Both the position numbers and the translations under genes were made by a program. Source: Phoronis australis (lineage: Eukaryota > Phoronida > Phoronidae). Taken from it: a DNA stretch of 26,300 nt. The stretch's first letter is position 1. Every line of letters begins with the position of its first letter. Positions 16,700-26,300 of the stretch are shown here, in pieces. The notes beneath the pieces are model-generated. The model was not told the DNA's origin. It worked only from the letters and a program-made list of their open reading frames with translations, and did not search any database. Location of the stretch: contig NMRA01000608.1 in the NCBI GenBank assembly GCA_002633005.1, positions 1 through 26,300 of the forward strand, given 5' to 3'.

Positions 16700-17185
16700 A
16701 AAAAAATCTTTTTCCGAAGAATTGCTATTGTGGCGGGCGCCGTGGTCTGGTCGCGAGTCCGTTTGAAGACCACACTCTATAACGAGTTATGTTTATACAA
16801 GGAATGACCAAGGGGGCACTCACATTGAGAAAGTGACCGCATTCGCGAAAAGTGTACAGTACCAGAAATTGCGGGGAGGCAGTTCTTTCACAACAAAGTT
16901 TTGCGGGACTCGTGCGATGTTCAACAGGCCTCCTAAGGAGCCCCAGTTCCGACCTCAACACCTGTCTACCTGCAATAAGCACACTGCCGTCTTCTATACT
17001 GGGAATTTCCGCATAAAGGCTCACCCGATGAAACGCTCATGCCCATGGGCATTTATTTGATATTAGTACTTCGGGTTTCAAGCGTTCAGACATTGGGACG
17101 TTTATTTCGAAAATTGCAAGAGATGCAAATAGGTCCTGGGATGCTTCGTCAAGGTTTGAAGTAGCCCATGATGAACGGATCAAAT
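16700..17185. other. Intergenic, no supported gene
   Basis: Overlapping frames on both strands (16725-17060) with no recognisable domain and no clear splice sites. Confidence 0.4.
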
Positions 17186-17447
17186 TTAGTTGTGCATGTA
17201 AGTCTTTTGAATGGACTTGACAACCTCAAGGGTCTTAGTGTGAACTGAGCTGCGAAACGAGATGCTGACATTGTAGAGGCTTACTAGCTCATTGACACAG
17301 CAGTTGACGAAGTGCAAGCGTTGGGAACAAACATCGAAGATATCTGGGTAGAATGGTTCCAAGACGAGCAAATCACTGGATCCGATATACAAATTCCTCG
17401 ACAGTCTAGACAACAGAAGGATAGGACTAACGTATGAGTAACCACTG
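17186..17447 (-). CDS. Orphan minus-strand terminal exon candidate
   Basis: After a plausible acceptor (CTTCTCTCT...CCCCAG, reverse of about 17448-17475) a frame reads GYSYVSPILLLSRLSRNLYI, then LLVLEPFYPDIFDVC, LHFVNCCVNELVSLYN and ends KSIQKTYMHN before TAA. Four or so cysteines and regular hydrophobics look coding. The family is unknown. No partner exon was found upstream on the minus strand, where a tandem repeat begins, so this could be a transposon or pseudogene scrap. Confidence 0.3.
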
Positions 17448-17493
17448 GGGATTAAAATTTTAGAGAGAAGTTTTCAATTAAAATTTTTTGCAT

Positions 17494-17830
17494 AGTACAC
17501 TTTAGGTCTCGCGACAGACCAGGCCAGCTTGATTTGTGTAGATGTTGAGTTTCAGTGTACTTCTGGTCCCTCGGCGAACTAGTCTTGTGATTTTTTTTAC
17601 CAAAGTGTGCTTTGTAAAACTATTTATCTCAGCCAGTACTGTTTGGACCCGCGACAGATCGATTATTTTTATAGGGATAATAAGCACAGGTGTACTCTTG
17701 GTCTCGTGACGGAACAGGTCAGCTTTTTGTGTACTCTCAGTGTACATCTGGTCCCTCTGCAAACTAGTCCAGTGTATCTTTTCACCACTGTGCACAGGAT
17801 GTTTTGGTTTCGTGAAACTGTTTTCAGATG
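17494..17830 (+). repeat. Two-copy tandem repeat, period about 190 bp
   Basis: GGTCTCGCGACAGA (about 17505) recurs as GGTCTCGTGACGGA (about 17700), and TCTGGTCCCTCGGCGAACTA recurs about 186 bases later with two changes. The copies are clearly diverged. The long minus-strand frame 17502-17924 runs through both copies and is a by-product. Confidence 0.7.
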
Positions 17831-18857
17831 ATTTGTTTCCTGATAGATTTGACGTTCGAACGACCCCCCCCCCATTTCGTGACGTAGGAAGTAAAGTCCA
17901 CCTCAAAGATACAAACACTCCCAAAAAAGTAAAAAACGAGACAAAATCCCACTAAAAAGGCAGGAAATGCAAAAATGCACAATTCATAGCCCTGAACGTA
18001 CCCCGGGAATCTTAGTAAAAGGTCCACATTATCAAAAATTCGAGCCCCCCATTTTTAGGCAGGGTGGGCGCATGGAACTGTCTGAATTTCATCAATGTCT
18101 TTGAGAGTTGTTTTAGATAGGGAAATATTGTCTAAGTGTACTGTACTATTTGGGGATTGGATTATAAAGTTTTACAACTTCAGACTGCAACTAAATTCAC
18201 TAAAACTTCATCAACTCTTACAAGATTCGCTTCTAATTGTCAAAAAGTATCTATGAATCTGTCTATTTTCGTAGATACACCAACATTTAATTCAGAAACC
18301 AACGAATTTGTTCATCAAAACGGAATATTGTAAGTAATTTCCACAGGTATGCTCACAGATTTTTGACGGGTAACCAGGGGAACAGGGGAGATGGGGCATT
18401 CATATTAAGGTGCATTTGTGCTCATTTCAGAGGTTCCTATAACGGTTCAATACAAACTTGAACTCTTAAAAACGCAGACATCTTTGTTGATGTTTACGAG
18501 TACTTTGAGTACCCCGTTCGATCACAAATCGTAGCCTCGACAGTCTTTTCGACAGGTGCGAATTTCTTGCAAACAACTCCTATTAATGATCTTCAAAAGA
18601 AGTACCATTCTTTTTATACTATGGAAAAAGTAACATTATTTTATAACTAACCATCAGAAATAGACCTTTTGTGTAATTCACAAATAGTGGCCTTCAACCT
18701 CTTCAAAATTCCACCTTTCGATGGCTGTCAATTTTATTGTTATTTTTCACATTTTTTTGGTAGTTTGGAGCGAATGTTTTGATACTGGTGTGCTCTGCAC
18801 GGGTGTGTTGTGTTTTTGGTGAGTTTGGAATCTCAGCTTTCCTTCTTAAATACTTGG
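17831..18857. other. Intergenic; one weak exon candidate
   Basis: A C13 run lies near 17862. The stretch 18181-18328, between TTCAG and GTAAGT, has an open frame rich in Thr and Asn (ATKFTKTSSTLTRF...), but nothing supports it beyond splice-like borders. Confidence 0.3.
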
Positions 18858-18900
18858 CAGTGTCGGATTTACATGTATAGAGGGACAAAGGGACAATTAA
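18858..18900 (+). repeat. CAGTG-type repeat end
   Basis: CAGTGTCGGATTTACATG followed by a G/A-rich stretch; a diverged relative of the starts at 16145 and 25416. The far end was not found. Confidence 0.25.
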
Positions 18901-20472
18901 CCCTAACTGCCCCACCGAGAGAGGTTCCCGTCTGTTATGGGACACCTTACGATGAAAGGCTAAACATCAATAAGCTCGGAAAAGAGTGCAACCAATTCCA
19001 TCGTCGTGTGACCCTGCAAGAAGTGACACTCCTCAAAATGAAAGTAGAGGTAATCGATTCCAACATTGGGCACTCGCTTTGTGAGCGGCCCCTTAAGAAT
19101 TTGTCAATGGAAACACGAAAAGGGTGGCAGCTTGCATGTCACCAATGGCTCCCTTCAAGGACTGGGCCCCTAAATATGGAAAGATCAATATTTAGCTTTC
19201 AAAAATCAGGAATGCGCAGCAGTTGATGTTACCTGTCAGGTCATCAATTTTCTGAAGTGATATACAATTTCGAGAAAAAAACGAAAAAAATAGAGCGACT
19301 GTTGTCTCCGGTATCCTTTGCCAAAGAGGGGCGTCTGGAAAAATATAATTTTGCAGCAAACTGTCTTATTAAATTTAAAAATCCAGTGAATTTCATACAC
19401 TCCCAAAGCTTCGAATTACAAATCATTCTCTATTTTTCGAAAGGCATGCAGGAATGATTAAGTGCACGTATTCAGGTGTGTTTAGACGACCTATGCTGCA
19501 AAAACAGAGACCTCACAACAATATCCTGGCCAGGGCCCTCAAAGGGTAAACCATGCACTGATACTGAGTTTTCAAATGATCTCTTGAATTTTCTCTCATG
19601 TCCGTGTTTCGCAGTCTTTCTTTTCTCGACTGTCCCCAATTCCATGCCTACATGTATGTCGGTTGCCACCCTGACCCCTGCAATTTTTTTGCCACGTACC
19701 CCCCGGTCCTCCACTTTTTACGGCCTTGCGTAGTTAGGTGCTTTGTTGTTAAGGTTTGACAAATGAATATGAGTATTATCTCATCGGCAATCATTCTGTT
19801 CGTAAATGCATTCAAAACCACCTTCAGATTTTTATTTTTTCTCAAAATCTACTTCAAAAATGTGGGTTCAAGTCCAAATTTGCAGTTTTTGGCAATGGGG
19901 GGTTACCTTCAACACGCCGTAACTCAAAAAACAACAAGGATCACGTGGAAAAACAGAGTGCGGTAACGCTTTGGGTAATAAAAACTGGTTTCGAAATTTA
20001 GTCTGCAAATTTGTGCTCCGGAAGTTGATTTCTAGTTCCTCAGATATTTCAAGAAGAAAATAAATAATTAGGGGTACACCTTAGTATGTCATAGAACAAA
20101 CAAAGAAACTATTCACATTATTCTTTTCTCAGTTAAGGCAATAATTCTACAATAACTTTTGGATAATTGCCAAAAATCGTTGATTTGCCACTTGAACCTT
20201 CCTGGCAACGCATTGCTGAAATAAGAAAATCGCCCTTAGTTGTCAGTAAAACCAAATCCTGGTAATCACATTTCAAAGTTCGGGACTCCCTTTGGCCGTA
20301 TCATTGCGCAACTTCCTTTGTCAAAGCTTTGCAAAACAACAGTGTTTACGCTACCGACATCAGGGTCACTGAAAGGTAGCCAATGGGTGTCGAGGAATAA
20401 GGAATCCGTGACCTGTTGACTAGTCACAAAGCTGTTGCTTCTCGGTCTAGTAGCGCAGAGAAATCGGCGAGA
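18901..20472. other. Intergenic, no supported gene
   Basis: The frame 18810-19226 is the longest but has no recognisable domain and starts upstream of the repeat end at 18858. AT-rich sequence follows. The 170 bp before 20473 would be the promoter of the next candidate exon; no TATA box is obvious. Confidence 0.4.
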
Positions 20473-20524
20473 ATGGGTTTATGTATTTTACAACATGCCG
20501 GCCTGCTCGTGCTCTACGTGAGTG
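20473..20524 (+). CDS. Candidate signal-peptide first exon of an unseen gene
   Basis: ATG at 20473 opens MGLCILQHAGLLVLYVSG and is followed at once by a consensus donor, GTAAGT (20525). A short hydrophobic core ending in small residues, cut by a phase-1 intron, is how many animal secreted-protein genes begin. No matching second exon (needing two leading bases) was recognised in the remaining 5.8 kb, so the gene may continue beyond the window or the call may be wrong. Confidence 0.4.
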
Positions 20525-21360
20525 GTAAGTACATCCAGTTTTCCACATTTTTAGTCCAAATTAACCCTACAGCCGCATAACGAAACAAAAGGCCTCGCTC
20601 AGCCTGGAAGTGGAAACAGCGTACGTCACGCAACTAGATACGATACCACACTTGAAACTCTCTGCATTATACGTAAACTAGCACTTACACTAGTTTGCGT
20701 GTTTTACTTAGATTCGGTTCAATAACTGGGCTTCATTTCGTCTGCTTCACTTTTTCATAAATTATCTCTTTGTCGAAGCATTTTTGAACGCACTTGAAAT
20801 GTCCATTGTTTGGCAGCCGTTCTCGGCGCTGCATGTTGCATGACCTGCATTTCACAACTCACGAGTGGGAGAGTTTCAGGAAGTAATGGAGGTTGATAGC
20901 GTGAGACCGGTGACTCATATCAAGGAGTGTGCGTAGAATACTACAGCCCTGTAGGCCTACAACACTCCTTGCTCATATCGCCACCCAGCTGAGCCAGAAG
21001 TTACTTTGTCGTCGAAGCGGGTGCACAGACTAACAGTTTGACTTCGAGAAAAGACTATTTTAATACAGTGTATCTGTATGTGATGACACCGAATGCGTTT
21101 TAAACAAAGGTTGTAAAATGTCTCCTCCGTCCTCTAGAAACCTCTGGTCGCCGGTCCCACGTGACCAGTCACCAAGTTGCTATTTGAAAGTCTCGAAAGA
21201 AGGCAAAGAAGAGTCTTAACGTCTGACGCTGAATCGACTCTGTTGAAAAACCCGTTTTGAAAAAAATAATGAATTGTATATAGCAATTTTAATTCTTAAG
21301 TAAAGCTGACAGCGTTCAGAAAATCTACGAAACTGTTTTGGGTTCTTGTCTTAAATGCCG
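20525..21360. other. Unassigned, possibly intron
   Basis: The only structure seen is an inverted pair, CAAGGAGTGT (about 20921) and ACACTCCTTG (about 20962), with TAG/CTA-rich sequence between. Confidence 0.35.
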
Positions 21361-21362
21361 TT

Positions 21363-21378
21363 AGAGAGAGAGAGAGAA
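21363..21378 (+). repeat. (GA)n microsatellite
   Basis: A short GA run, TTAGAGAGAGAGAGAAGG. Confidence 0.7.
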
Positions 21379-21538
21379 GGAAAACTTTTTATTTAATCAG
21401 ATACACCAATACATACAAACACAAGAATACAATAACGACTGCTGTCATTTGTGTATGTGTTTCTTTTCATTTAAATGGCAAACAGTCCCAGTGTTCCAAG
21501 CAGTCTTCACTTGATGAAATGCTTCTGAACGATCATGA

Positions 21539-21660
21539 AGTTCAGTCCATCGAATTCTAGATACAAGGTATTGCTTTTGAAATTCAGTCCATCTAATTTC
21601 TGCTACAGTGTATCGGATTGAAATTCAGTCCATCGAATTTCTATTACTTGTGACATTTCT
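21539..21660 (+). repeat. Minisatellite, three copies of about 42 bp
   Basis: The word TTCAGTCCATC(G/T)AATT starts at 21541, 21583 and 21624, with spacings of 42 and 41. The copies differ mainly in their second halves. Confidence 0.8.
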
Positions 21661-21661
21661 C

Positions 21662-21785
21662 AGCAAACCAGTAGCATCTCTTCAAGAATATCTGTGATAT
21701 CTCTGTAGCAAGCTGGTTGTCTCTCTCCAAGAAATATCTGATACCTCTATAGCAATCTGGTTGCCTCTCGTCAAGAAATATGCCT
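21662..21785 (+). repeat. Minisatellite, three copies of about 45 bp
   Basis: AGCAA(A/G/T)C(C/T).GGTTG-type units start at 21662, 21707 and 21751, each with CAAGAA(A)TAT and, in the first two, ATCTG. It begins right after the 42-bp array and is unrelated to it in sequence. Confidence 0.8.
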
Positions 21786-24470
21786 TCTTGAGTAGTTACA
21801 GTATACTTATACTCAACCAGAATAAAGGTGAGCGAGTTAGATCAAATCATGAAACCCACAAACGTCCTCCAAATGCTACCCATAGTTCCAAAACAATTCT
21901 CGGAACAACATCGTAGGATTCTAACTATGAACCTAAACTTTCACCAAATATGGTGACCGACAGACAAACCTTTAAGTAATTTTCGATGAATAATAACAAG
22001 ACTATTGTCAGAACTGGCTCACCTCAAAATTGACCGGTGAATTTAAAGTTATATAACTCTGTCAACATAACATAAACACATAAGACCCTTTCATATTGAC
22101 TTAACTCCAGTCTGAGCGGAGCGTCGACGTAAACAGCGCAGTTATAGTCAAAGCCAAGTTTACCGATTCATTTCCTATGAACTCACAGGAGGCAATAAAT
22201 TTCGGTAAACAACTAATACCTTTAATTAATTGCACAACAACCACTATATACTTAACTAATACTTCTAATACAATGTTATTCTCATGTACATAGCTAACCC
22301 AAAGATGTTCTGTATCTGCATCATTCATACTAATGATATAAATGTTAAATAAATGACATGTTCATCCTACATAAAATCTCCCCGTAACAATTTCATTCAA
22401 AGCGTGTACTGGGAAATTGCTGTGGTTCAAAAATGGCAAATGGTAATACCATCTGTTTTGTGTTGATGTTTTTTTCGTTGGAGGCATAGTATATGGTGGT
22501 CGTTAGATTATATCATTAGTAATGTAACCGGGAAAATGAGATGGTGATGTTCTGCACTTGTTTTCTCGAAGTGGTCGATATTCTTGGATGAATACTTCCG
22601 TTTCCAAGCCCTGAATATAGTAAGCGTTTTTATCACGGATTACGGGAAGTTATACAAATGAAGAAAAATATCCAAATCCGGTGGTAATTCCAGTAGTCTC
22701 GAATGATTTAAGTGACATCTAGTGTTTATTATTCGTACCCAGTTCAATCGTCTCGGAAAATTTGAATAAGGTTTCCTGTCCTGTCCCCGGGATTTCTGTT
22801 TCAAAGGTCAGGGTTTGTGTTTTTAAAACTAGTTAGATGCTTTGAAGGTGTGGAATTCCAGAATTCCTGTTTCGATGGAACACCCTGAAGTAGAAGGCAA
22901 CGTAAATTTAGGTTTGTTTTGGCATTCCTCACGTTTGGCCCGGGCGTTCTCATTAACAATCCTTTTCTCATCAATTCCTTTCTCATCAATTAGTTTTCTT
23001 TTCTCGTTAACTCTTTTGAACATATCTTAAAGCGACCTTTTGCTAAGGAGTAAATCTACCCACGAATGCTCAAGTGAAAAGTACGCCGTTTACGTGATAC
23101 GAGGTGGCCTCAAGTCCAGTAACTGAAGTGCAGTTGATGAGAAAAGTACTGCACCTCTCCAAGATAATCAATACAAGGACGCTGATAACGAGAATCCATG
23201 TGAAGTCGGTGAGGCAAGAAGATTACACATGTTTACTCAGCTCTCAGAAAAACAAAATTAATGAAAGCGCTCGTAGGAGCGACACTTGGCGAAATTGACT
23301 AAAAATATGAATGGGAATGGAGACGATGATAGCAATGACAAAAATCACATGACGAATAAAGATGTCAGAAATGAGCAAGAAATCTAGTTTTTTTCAATAG
23401 AAGGCAAACCAACAAAAGTGCAACAAAAATCAGTCAGCAACGGAACAGCCTCATCAGAAACGTCCGAATAATTTTAAATGAACAAAACGAAAAGCATCTC
23501 CTGAAAGCAAGTTCACAAAATTCCCCAAAATTTTCGAAAAAAATTCAAATTTTGCATCTTTTTAAAATTGAATGTCAAATAAATCAAAAACGGTAACTCT
23601 GAGAGAAAAATTGTTACAGTTCATTGAAAAGAGTTTACCTTAAAAATCTTAGTTCTACATGCAAAAATTCACGTCATTTGCTTTTCCTTTTCAAAATAAA
23701 ACCCAAGCGCGATTGAAAGGTGATGAAAATGTGTGTGTCAGATCGGCTATTTTGAAAACAGCTGCTCGCTTCGATAGCTTTGTTGGCTTATCGGCATAGT
23801 TGTATTTCGCGTTGCTCTAACGGCTAGAAAATATACGGACACTCAACAGTCTGCTTTACAATCCCTACGGACGTTGAGATTCGGAAGCGTTAGGTCGTTG
23901 CCATACGCCTCGACGAAGGAAACATGTCCGTGTAAAATTTATAAATTGCGTTTTCGAAAAGTTAGATCATATTTTGTCGCATATCGGTTGCCGAGCATCA
24001 TAGCAACAACCGGACAATCTTCGGCCAGCCAGATTGTGTTTTCATGACTACGGGTTGAAACGTGATGCATTTTTCTTTTCAAAAGGGGTCATCAATCCCT
24101 CGATTTTGGGGCCGAGTATCGGCCCCATTCCTCTCTCAAAAATATTGAAAATAACGCGATATTCCCCCACGAAGCCTAAAAATTCCTCTATTGATTAAAA
24201 ATTTCTCTCCGAAGTTCAAATCATTTGTAACCACACTGAGGTGACAATTTGGAAGAGCACAAAATGCTACTTGAGACAGAGCCTATGAGAGCTTGCAACA
24301 GGGCTGGGGTGCTATTGGTGATGATCTGGAGGTAGATTTTTCCCCTCACTCGGCGAAAAACTCCCCTCTCAGAACGGGTACAGGCACCTTTCCCCTCGGA
24401 TGAACGAGGCCCCAGAAGAAACATGATAACTGTGCTTGCTCTGTCCAGTTAACTGATACTGAGCTCTAAT
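21786..24470. other. Intergenic, no supported gene
   Basis: About 2.7 kb of AT-rich sequence. Short frames (for example 22101-22328 minus, 23104-23298 plus) show no domain. A few 15-bp tandem words (TTTCTCATCAATT) lie near 22965-22995, and a strong hairpin is at 24108-24126. A CCCCTC-rich patch lies at 24340-24400. Confidence 0.45.
24108..24126. repeat. GC-rich hairpin
   Basis: GGGGCCGA and TCGGCCCC, exact 8-bp arms around GTA, in otherwise AT-rich DNA. No U run follows, so it does not look like a pol III or bacterial-type terminator. Confidence 0.5.
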
Positions 24471-25415
24471 CGAAGTTTATTTATTTATGTATTTAAACTT
24501 CTTTAAAAGACTGGGTGACCACTTAGTGAATACACTGATTTTCAAGTGGACCCAGTCGGAAATAATTACATGAAGTAAAATACCGAGAGCTGTGTACAAT
24601 TAGATTGAAATGATATTAATAAATAAAATAAATTAGTATAAAATTAGTTAATATGTATAATTTGATGAAAAAATAACATAAAAAGAGTATAATAGTGATT
24701 AGCTGAGGCCTACAGTAACGAACCACGCACAAAGTCCCAGTACTTCTGTTTGAAGACGTGGACATTGGGCGCGATAGCGACGGCAATCCCCAGTGCGTTG
24801 TAAGCGACATCTGTAAGCAAAAGTTCTTTTGCCACAGTTATTTTTAGGTTTAATTGGTACCAGGCAGCCAGAAACACTCGCTCTAGTATTGTAATTGTGA
24901 GAACCTCTGACTGCCTTGAATTTAGTAGTAACGAGGCTATGTGTGGCTTTGTATACCATTTAAATGAAAGGCACGCCTGCTAACCAGGCTTCGCCAACCA
25001 AGTTTATCTAGGAGTTCAGAAATAGGAAAGTCATTATAAACGAGACTATTGTTGAGTATCAGCCTCCCAGCCTTGTTTTGTAATTTTTGAAGTCTATCCT
25101 GATGCACAATTACCCCACACAACATCACAGTAATCAAAGTGTGGTACAATAAGACTCCTGTACAGAGTCCGAAGAATAGCCTAATCAACATAGCTCCTGA
25201 CTCTGTACAAAAGCCCAATCCGCTGAGAAACTTTTTTGCACACATAATCTACATGTTCGTCCCAAAGATAAGTTATTATCAATCATAACACCCAGATATT
25301 TATATTTCTCATCTCTTGCCTTGGGTGCCGTTTAATGGAAATATTGCTTGGAGACAACACAGCCAGCCTCTGTCTGCTACCAATAGTCATCACCTTGGTT
25401 TATCAACATTTAGTG
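24470..25415 (-). pseudogene. 3' end of a CR1/L2-like LINE (reverse transcriptase C-terminus and 3' UTR)
   Basis: On the minus strand, fragments in several frames line up as the end of a non-LTR reverse transcriptase. They run, in order: a region like ...LAVLSP...; EHVDYVCKK; then LLYHTLITVMLCG (degenerate); QDRLQKLQNKAGRLIL; ELLDKLGWRSLVSRR; MVYKATHSL; HNYNTRA; the RTFAYR block; and an end like KYWDFVRGSLL before TAG (24710-24712). The order and spacing match CR1/L2/Jockey-type elements. Several frameshifts make it dead. An AT-rich 3' region follows, ending in an (AATAAAT)-type tail near 24475-24490, typical of these LINEs. The 5' break at about 25415 coincides with the next repeat. Confidence 0.8.
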
Positions 25416-25500
25416 CAGAGGCGGATTCAGAGGGGGCCCAGGGCCCCCCCCCCCCCTTGGCTGCCGCAAAAAATAAAACAGCAAGAGCGTAGGGAAATGT
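25416..25500 (+). repeat. CAGAGGCGGATT repeat end with G and C runs
   Basis: CAGAGGCGGATTCAGAGG, then a G/C run including about 15 C, then GCCGCAAAAAATAAAA. It matches the 16145 repeat in layout. It starts exactly where the LINE fragment stops, which suggests insertion into, or truncation of, the LINE. Confidence 0.5.
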
Positions 25501-26087
25501 TGAGTTTATTAATTTACCCCGCTAATTAAAATTATACGGATGAAACAAGTTTTAAATGTGTGCAGTTTTAGTGTTGATCCAATTTCAAGTGTCAAATTCA
25601 GAACACGGCGCATTCGTAACGGAACTATGGCTAAGTATAGGCTCTCCCGCGACATCCCAGGCGACCGGCTGTGGCGCTGCGCACTACGACTCCGTTTCCG
25701 TCGTCTGCTCCACTGTGCAATGAAGAAAATTTACTTCATTTTTTTAAATAAAGTGGAACCTGGGTGACGATGAAAAAATAGAAGCTGCTGGTAAGATGTG
25801 AATTTTAATCGAAGCCTTAGTGAATCACTCAGAAACTTATAATTGTCTCTTTGTCAAACCTTAACTAAGACGATTTCCAAAGCAATCCCGTCATTATTGC
25901 CAACACGAAAAACGGATTTGGTCTTTTGGGCATTTGAAGACTATTTTAAATACAACAAATTTGTTAAGAACCGATTGCACAAAATATAAAACGTGTAATA
26001 AGCATTACAAAAAGAAGTAGGTTTCGCACGCAAACGCTGTGGACCATAAACAAGGAGGTCTCTTGGCAAAAGATTAGTAGTAAATCA
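25501..26087. other. Unassigned end region
   Basis: No gene was recognised. The frame 25540-25767 has no known domain; its middle (25600-25690) is GC-rich relative to its surroundings and may belong to the repeat that starts at 25416. Confidence 0.35.
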
Positions 26088-26160
26088 TGGTGGTGCAGTG
26101 GTAAAGCACGCGCGCTGTATCCGCCAAGTCGTGAGTTCGAGTCTGCGGTACTTGCAGTTT
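26088..26160 (+). repeat. tRNA-derived SINE head
   Basis: An A-box-like TGGTGCAGTGGTAAAGCAC (about 26091-26109) and a B box GAGTTCGAGTC (26133-26143) sit at pol III spacing. The arms do not make a full cloverleaf. This is a third unrelated-looking tRNA head in the window. Confidence 0.55.
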
Positions 26161-26263
26161 TTCCTGTTTGACACGTTCTCAGTGTTTTGTTTGTTGCCTT
26201 TTGTTCTTAGATAATACTTCAAAAGTCAAGGAAAATGCTTGATTTTTAGAGGAAAAAACAGAA

Positions 26264-26300
26264 AAATTTCCTGGGCGGGAGGAGGGTTTGCCCCCCCCCC
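26264..26300 (+). repeat. G-rich then C-run sequence at the window edge
   Basis: GGGCGGGAGGAGGGTTTG runs into a C tract cut by the window end. The layout recalls the G/C-run repeats at 16145 and 25416. Confidence 0.25.

Noticed and set aside
17502-17924. 140-codon minus-strand frame
   Set aside because: Runs through both copies of the 190-bp tandem repeat and repeats itself (two similar KHTLV/GTRSTL and HPVHS/RDQMYT stretches); not a gene.
18810-19226. 138-codon + strand frame
   Set aside because: No domain, no splice context, and it overlaps a dispersed repeat end at 18858.
19860-19880. B-box-like GTGGGTTCAAGTCC as a fourth SINE
   Set aside because: No A box at the right distance upstream.
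1-26300. CRISPR array or bacterial operon
   Set aside because: No short regularly spaced repeats with unique spacers, no polycistronic gene layout; introns and animal-type transposons show a eukaryotic nuclear source.

Overview
This window looks like nuclear DNA from an invertebrate animal. I see no operons, and most of the sequence is non-coding. The one clear host gene has small exons with GT-AG introns, and the rest is littered with decayed transposable elements, tRNA-derived SINEs, satellites and C/G homopolymer runs. The host gene encodes a secreted protein of a cysteine-patterned type that I associate mainly with molluscs and other lophotrochozoans. The species cannot be fixed from the sequence.

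Layout. (1) About 0.57-10.98 kb: a + strand gene for a small secreted or GPI-like protein made of two related cysteine modules. Its exons are at 707-857, 1627-1748, 9294-9435 and 10425-10641; a first exon near 572 is uncertain; the poly(A) signal is at 10977. (2) Its large third intron holds a Penelope-like element remnant (2041 to about 3077, with an inverted copy of its own 3' part at its 5' side), and next to it a 4974-bp DNA transposon (3082-8055). The transposon has a perfect 19-bp terminal inverted repeat and a TTAA target duplication. Its left end carries a THAP zinc-finger exon. Its right end carries, convergently, a two-exon gene for a protein with the P2X7 receptor cytoplasmic (ballast) domain. 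Each gene starts just inside a matching subterminal inverted 24-bp block. A foldback MITE and two tRNA-derived SINEs lie inside it. (3) 10.6-13.8 kb: no convincing gene. (4) 13.8-14.92 kb: a 20-bp palindrome, a tandem 49-bp repeat, then a higher-order satellite (three about 150-bp monomers per about 450-bp unit) with one CTCF-like motif per monomer. (5) 15-20.4 kb: orphan open frames on the minus strand, a two-copy tandem repeat and dispersed CAGTGG/CGGAT repeat ends. (6) 20.47 kb: a candidate signal-peptide first exon. (7) 21.5-21.8 kb: two adjacent minisatellites. (8) 24.47-25.41 kb: the 3' end of a CR1/L2-like LINE on the minus strand, abutting a G/C-run repeat. (9) About 26.09 kb: another tRNA-like SINE head.

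How it fits together. The only apparently functional unit is the secreted protein gene. The most interesting object is the TTAA/THAP transposon (Kolobok-like by these hallmarks) that carries a P2X7-type zinc domain gene. In this copy both element genes are frameshifted, so it is probably no longer active.
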